A stretch of 17,371 bases of DNA from Candidatus Pacebacteria bacterium CG10_big_fil_rev_8_21_14_0_10_44_11 (GTDB taxonomy: Bacteria; Patescibacteriota; Microgenomatia; UBA1400; PJMF01): NCBI GenBank assembly GCA_002772705.1, contig PFDH01000037.1:1-17371 (forward strand), read 5' to 3'. Every line of letters begins with the position of its first letter. The stretch's first letter is position 1. The translations under genes were made by a program, and so were the position numbers. Positions 14,444 to 17,371 of this stretch are shown piece after piece. Below the pieces are notes generated by a model. It was not told the origin of the DNA and made no database searches. It worked only from the letters and a program-made list of their open reading frames with translations.

Positions 14444-15103
14444 TTATTGTTGGTTGAGAACCACAATCTCTCTTTCTTCTGGCAAGCTAGTTTCATCAAT
14501 CTCTAACTTATCAACTGGTTGGGCTTCGGCTCCGTATTCTTTTAAGAAATCTGCCAAAGTTTTTAACTCACCAAACAGTTCTGGTTTATGTAGTTCGGTT
14601 TTGTAGTGCATTGGAATGACCAAACTTGGCTCCAAGGCTCTAACCGTCTGGACAGCCTGGGCGGGATCGATAGTAAACACGCCACCAACGGGCGCCATCA
14701 AAATATCAATTTCGCCAATTTCATCAATCAGTGCTTCTGTTAACTCATGACCCAAATCACCTAAGTGACAAACCCTGACATCATCAATCAAAATGGTAAA
14801 AATGGTATTTCTACCCCGCTCTGCACCTTGTGAGTTGTCGTGAAACGAAGGCACTCCAAAAACTGAAATGCCACCGATCTCATACTCGCCAGCGGCGTCA
14901 ATGATAAATGGTTTTGGACGACGGGCAGTACCAGTCACTTTTGAAACGGCGTCGTGATCGGGGTGGTGATGTGAAACGGTCACAATGTCAGCATTCAGTG
15001 AAGACGGAGAAAAGCCGACGTATTCGTCAAAAGGATCAGTCACCACTGTACCTCGTTTGCCTCTGAGTTTAAAACAAGAGTGGCCATGATAGGTAATTGT
15101 CAT
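14444..15103 (-). CDS. MBL-fold metal-dependent hydrolase (UlaG-like, COG2220 type)
   Basis: 219 residues, soluble. It has the metallo-beta-lactamase fold ligands: HHHPDH (H45, H47, D49, H50), H88 in SFHDN, D116 in HLGDLGH, and H166 in IPMHYKT. The opening MTITYHGHSCFKLRG and VTDPF are typical of the UlaG-like branch, whose members hydrolyse lactones or phosphodiesters; the substrate here is unknown. The ATG has an AAGGAG eight bases upstream, one of the best ribosome binding sites in the window. It precedes dnaB on the same strand and is divergent from the surface-protein operon. Confidence 0.88.
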   Translation of the reverse strand: MTITYHGHSCFKLRGKRGTVVTDPFDEYVGFSPSSLNADIVTVSHHHPDHDAVSKVTGTARRPKPFIIDAAGEYEIGGISVFGVPSFHDNSQGAERGRNTIFTILIDDVRVCHLGDLGHELTEALIDEIGEIDILMAPVGGVFTIDPAQAVQTVRALEPSLVIPMHYKTELHKPELFGELKTLADFLKEYGAEAQPVDKLEIDETSLPEEREIVVLNQQ

Positions 15104-15129
15104 ATATAGTACTCCTTCGATAGGTATGA

Positions 15130-15313
15130 TTAGACTTGTTGCGAGTCTATTGACACTTTACACCATTTGATTGTGGTTAATAATAGCACTTGTTTCAGCA
15201 CTGAGAGCTACAAAGACCCAGATTGATTGTCCCCCTCTGCCGTATCAGTAGTTTATAATAGACTCGCAGTGAAATAATAAAAGAGTTAATTTGCTGCAAG
15301 TCTAACAAAGTGT
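15130..15313. repeat. Set of inverted repeats in the MBL / surface-operon divergent region
   Basis: Three inverted pairs occur in 184 bases. TTAGACTTG (15130-15138) pairs with CAAGTCTAA (15297-15305). GCGAGTCTAT (15141-15150) pairs with ATAGACTCGC (15258-15267). ACACTTT (15153-15159) pairs with AAAGTGT (15307-15313). The first two nest; the third crosses them. The 21 bases at 15130-15150 thus recur, inverted and split by about 28 bases, near 15258-15305. The 213-base region 15104-15316 holds no gene. Confidence 0.55.
15254..15259 (+). promoter_or_regulatory. -10 box of the surface-protein/peptidase operon
   Basis: A perfect TATAAT lies 57 bases before the ATG at 15317 and touches one arm of the inverted repeat at 15258. 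No good -35 is seen at 16-18 bases; TTGTCC (15227-15232) is 21 bases away. Confidence 0.45.
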
Positions 15314-15316
15314 GGT

Positions 15317-15778
15317 ATGAAAAAAGAGGTACTGATTGCTATCTTGATCGGCTTTGGGCTGGGATTAACCATTACCTACAGCATTTATCGGTTGCGAACA
15401 GCAATGGAAGACAAGCCGCAAACGATTGAAGAGATTGTCAGCACTACTCCCTCTCCCTCGGCCGATACCCAATCAATGTTGGCGATTCTAACTCCGGCGG
15501 ATGGCTCAATTCAGACTGAAAAAACTGCAACCGTAGCCGGATCAACTTTTGCCAATGCCTTTGTCGTTTTATTTGTCAATAACACTGATTATACCCAAAC
15601 CAGTGATGAGAGCGGTAATTTTAGCTTTGAAGTCAAGCTTGATGACGGCAGCAATGTCTTAAAAGCACACGTTTTGAATGAAAATGGCGAAGTAGTGACT
15701 AAAGAATCTGTGGTTGTGGTTTCTGATCTGTATTCGGCTGAACCAGAGGCTAGCCAGTCAGCTGCTGAAGGAAATTAA
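15317..15778 (+). CDS. Membrane-anchored protein with one bacterial Ig-like domain
   Basis: 153 residues. An N-terminal helix (about 4-24, VLIAILIGFGLGLTITYSIY) after MKKE has no cleavage site, so it probably anchors the protein with the rest outside. A Ser/Thr/Pro-rich linker follows (STTPSPSADTQS), then a beta domain with ILTPADGSIQTEKTATVAGS, VVLFVNN, SDESGNFSFEVKL and GSNVLKAHVLNENGEVV. This is the order of bacterial Ig-like or glucodextranase-type beta sandwiches, common in surface proteins. The tail is acidic and Ala/Ser-rich. The stop overlaps the next start (TAATG), so the two products are probably made together. No enzymatic motif is seen. Confidence 0.75.
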   Translation: MKKEVLIAILIGFGLGLTITYSIYRLRTAMEDKPQTIEEIVSTTPSPSADTQSMLAILTPADGSIQTEKTATVAGSTFANAFVVLFVNNTDYTQTSDESGNFSFEVKLDDGSNVLKAHVLNENGEVVTKESVVVVSDLYSAEPEASQSAAEGN

Positions 15779-16452
15779 TGAGCAATATCAAAACCTTAAC
15801 TAACTACTTCATTGTTTTAGTTGTGATTGCCGGTCTGTTGCGAACCCCCGCCTTTGCCCAATCACCCACTCCGGCTGGAGGCGCCAGTGAAAGTGCTACT
15901 ACTCAGGTTTTGAAACAACGAATCGAAAAAGTGCTGGGCGTAGTCGAAAATTTATTAACCAAAAAAGGCGCCTATATCGGTGAAATTACCAGACTTTCTG
16001 AGGGCACAATCACCATCAAATCAAAAGAAATCCCGATTATTGTCCCCATTGATGATTCCATTGTCATCTTGCAGGACAACAAGCCACTGGAAGTAAATAA
16101 GATTGAAGTTGGCAACTGGGCAATTGTTTTGGGAAACAAGTCTGCTATCTCGATTGACCCAGAATATATTCTGGTTTCCAAAACTTCTCTTCAACCAAAA
16201 GCCCAACTGGTTAAATTAGGGACAATTAAATCGCTGACAAAATCTCAGTTGGTGATTATTCCTCGGGGCAGTCAAGAAGAACAACCCATTAGCATTCAAA
16301 AAACTTCTAAGTTTGAAGACGTTACCGGCGAGGTGGTCAAACTTACCGATCTGGAGCCGGAATTGAATATTTTGGTCACCGCGGTTGAAGGCACAGATGG
16401 CTGGCTGCTACTAACTGCCAGATCTTTAGCTCCCCTCAATGAAGATCAGTAA
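15778..16452 (+). CDS. Secreted protein with two barrel-like repeats, unknown function
   Basis: 224 residues. A signal peptide ends at about residue 27 (VVIAGLLRTPAFA, then QSPTP). A helix follows (TTQVLKQRIEKVLGVVENLL). Then come two similar beta units: one around YIGEITRLSEGTITIKSKEI, the other around KLGTIKSLTKSQLVIIPRGS, each with a later Asp/Ser-rich strand. The pattern resembles DUF5666-like small barrels, but I do not claim the family. There is no lipobox Cys after the signal peptide, so it is not a lipoprotein. It is translationally coupled on both sides (TAATG overlaps with the Ig-like gene and the peptidase). Confidence 0.7.
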   Translation: MSNIKTLTNYFIVLVVIAGLLRTPAFAQSPTPAGGASESATTQVLKQRIEKVLGVVENLLTKKGAYIGEITRLSEGTITIKSKEIPIIVPIDDSIVILQDNKPLEVNKIEVGNWAIVLGNKSAISIDPEYILVSKTSLQPKAQLVKLGTIKSLTKSQLVIIPRGSQEEQPISIQKTSKFEDVTGEVVKLTDLEPELNILVTAVEGTDGWLLLTARSLAPLNEDQ

Positions 16453-17371
16453 TGTCAGATCTTTTCGCTCGAGTTAAAAGACTGCAGTTAAAAATTCTAA
16501 CCGGAGAGTTAGTAGTGATTGCTCGGCCAGCCGATATTCGCTATTTTACTAATTTTGTTTGCTTAAACCCTGAGGAGCGTGAGGCATTTTTTGTTGTTTC
16601 CAAGCAATCGGCTGTGTTACTCTATCCATCTTTTTCCCCAGTAACTAAGCTGAAAAAAATAAGCTATCACGCTGGCTACTGGCCAAGTGATTTGAAGAAC
16701 GTCGCAAAAAAAGTGATTGAGAACGAAAAAATTGAGACCTGTCTGATTGACGCTGGATCCCTTTTTGTGACTGAATATCAAGCTCTTGGTGAGTTACATT
16801 GCAAGTTAGGGTCACTTGACCAGTCATTGATTTGGCGGCTGCGAGCGGTTAAAAGTGAGGAAGAGATTGAGCTGTTAACAAAAGCTGGCCAACTCACGGC
16901 TCAAGTGATGGAGAGGGTTTTTGAGCAATTGGCAGTTGGGGTGAGCGAGCTGGAAGTTACCAAACAAGTTGAGATTTTGTTGCGGCAGTTGGGTGGTGAT
17001 TCGGCGGCGTTTCCGCCGGTAATCGCATTTGGCGCTCATTCAGCGCTGCCCCACCACCAACCAACTGGTATGAAGTTAAAGAGAGAAATGCCCGTTTTAA
17101 TTGATATCGGCGTCAAATTTCAAGGTTACTGCGGGGACATGACCAGAACCAAATGGTTTGGCAATAAACCGAGGCAGAAATTTTTGGAGATTGAGCAGTT
17201 GGTGAAGCAGGCGTATCAGGCGGCGCTAACAGCGGTATGTGGCGGCCAAGCTGACAGGGTTGATTTGGTCGCTCGCCAAATGATTGACCAGGCTGGGTTT
17301 GGCGAACATTTCATTCACACCACCGGGCATGGAGTTGGTCTGGAAATTCACGAGCAGCCTTCACTGTACTT
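16452..17371 (+). CDS. Xaa-Pro aminopeptidase/dipeptidase (M24 family), 3' end outside window
   Basis: 306 residues are visible before the window ends; no stop is reached. Residues 1-130 form a creatinase-type N-terminal domain (IARPADIRYFTNF; FFVVSKQSAVLLY). The M24 'pita-bread' domain begins near WRLRAVKSEEEIELL, a typical join. Metal ligands seen are D218 in LIDIGVKFQGYCGD, D229 in GDMTRT and H293 in TGHGVGLEIHE; substrate-side histidines lie in HSALPHH (196-202). The two glutamate ligands should lie just past the window. The enzyme removes an N-terminal residue preceding proline, in the cytosol (no signal peptide). Its ATG overlaps the previous stop by one base. PepP and PepQ cannot be told apart here. 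Confidence 0.93.
   Translation, partial: MSDLFARVKRLQLKILTGELVVIARPADIRYFTNFVCLNPEEREAFFVVSKQSAVLLYPSFSPVTKLKKISYHAGYWPSDLKNVAKKVIENEKIETCLIDAGSLFVTEYQALGELHCKLGSLDQSLIWRLRAVKSEEEIELLTKAGQLTAQVMERVFEQLAVGVSELEVTKQVEILLRQLGGDSAAFPPVIAFGAHSALPHHQPTGMKLKREMPVLIDIGVKFQGYCGDMTRTKWFGNKPRQKFLEIEQLVKQAYQAALTAVCGGQADRVDLVARQMIDQAGFGEHFIHTTGHGVGLEIHEQPSLY

Noticed and set aside
15150..15155. Consensus TTGACA as a -35 of a plus-strand promoter
   Set aside because: No acceptable -10 follows at 15-19 bases.
1..17371. CRISPR arrays, insertion sequences or prophage genes
   Set aside because: No regularly spaced direct repeats, transposase motifs or phage structural genes were seen.

Overview
The window looks like a chromosomal segment of a small-genome, uncultivated bacterium, most likely of the Candidate Phyla Radiation (Patescibacteria). 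This placement is inference. It rests on the dense packing with 1-20 base gene overlaps, an IMP dehydrogenase without CBS domains, a eukaryote-like long GMP synthase, a divergent Lgt-like protein, a tRNA gene without encoded CCA, several start codons directly behind a -10 box (leaderless layout), and many short secreted or membrane proteins without a clear family. TGA is used as a normal stop, so the recoded CPR lineages (SR1/Gracilibacteria) are unlikely.

Layout. Bases 1-2050 are an AT-rich, accessory-looking end: the 3' part of a FkbM-type methyltransferase, a decayed glycerophosphodiester phosphodiesterase that appears as no intact ORF, a HAD-like protein lacking the catalytic aspartate, and a ten-helix EamA/DMT permease. 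Bases 2055-7770 hold metabolic genes, mostly on the minus strand: glyA, overlapped by a cytosolic NlpC/P60-like gene; a plus-strand orphan of 158 residues; and guaA-guaB for GMP synthesis. Bases 7800-9135 hold an HD-domain protein behind a roughly 144-base structured leader. Bases 9192-11278 are a minus-strand operon, lgt-like > lspA > rluD-like, with overlapping genes. Bases 11428-12606 hold a small membrane hydrolase-like protein, a short possibly truncated reading frame, tRNA-Leu(CAA) and a two-helix membrane protein. Bases 12629-15103 hold dnaB, interrupted in frame by a 140-residue natural mini-intein, and an MBL-fold hydrolase. Bases 15317 to the end are a translationally coupled plus-strand operon: an anchored Ig-like protein, a secreted two-repeat protein, and a Xaa-Pro peptidase (M24) that runs off the window.

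How they may work together. GlyA (one-carbon units), GuaB and GuaA form a nucleotide-supply block. Lgt-like and LspA belong to lipoprotein maturation. DnaB is the replicative helicase. The most notable points are the DnaB mini-intein at the site used by the Synechocystis DnaB intein, the Lgt homologue that appears to have lost its catalytic residues beside an intact LspA, the eukaryote-type GuaA next to a CBS-less GuaB, and the HD-gene leader with two mutually exclusive folds ending in a U-run.
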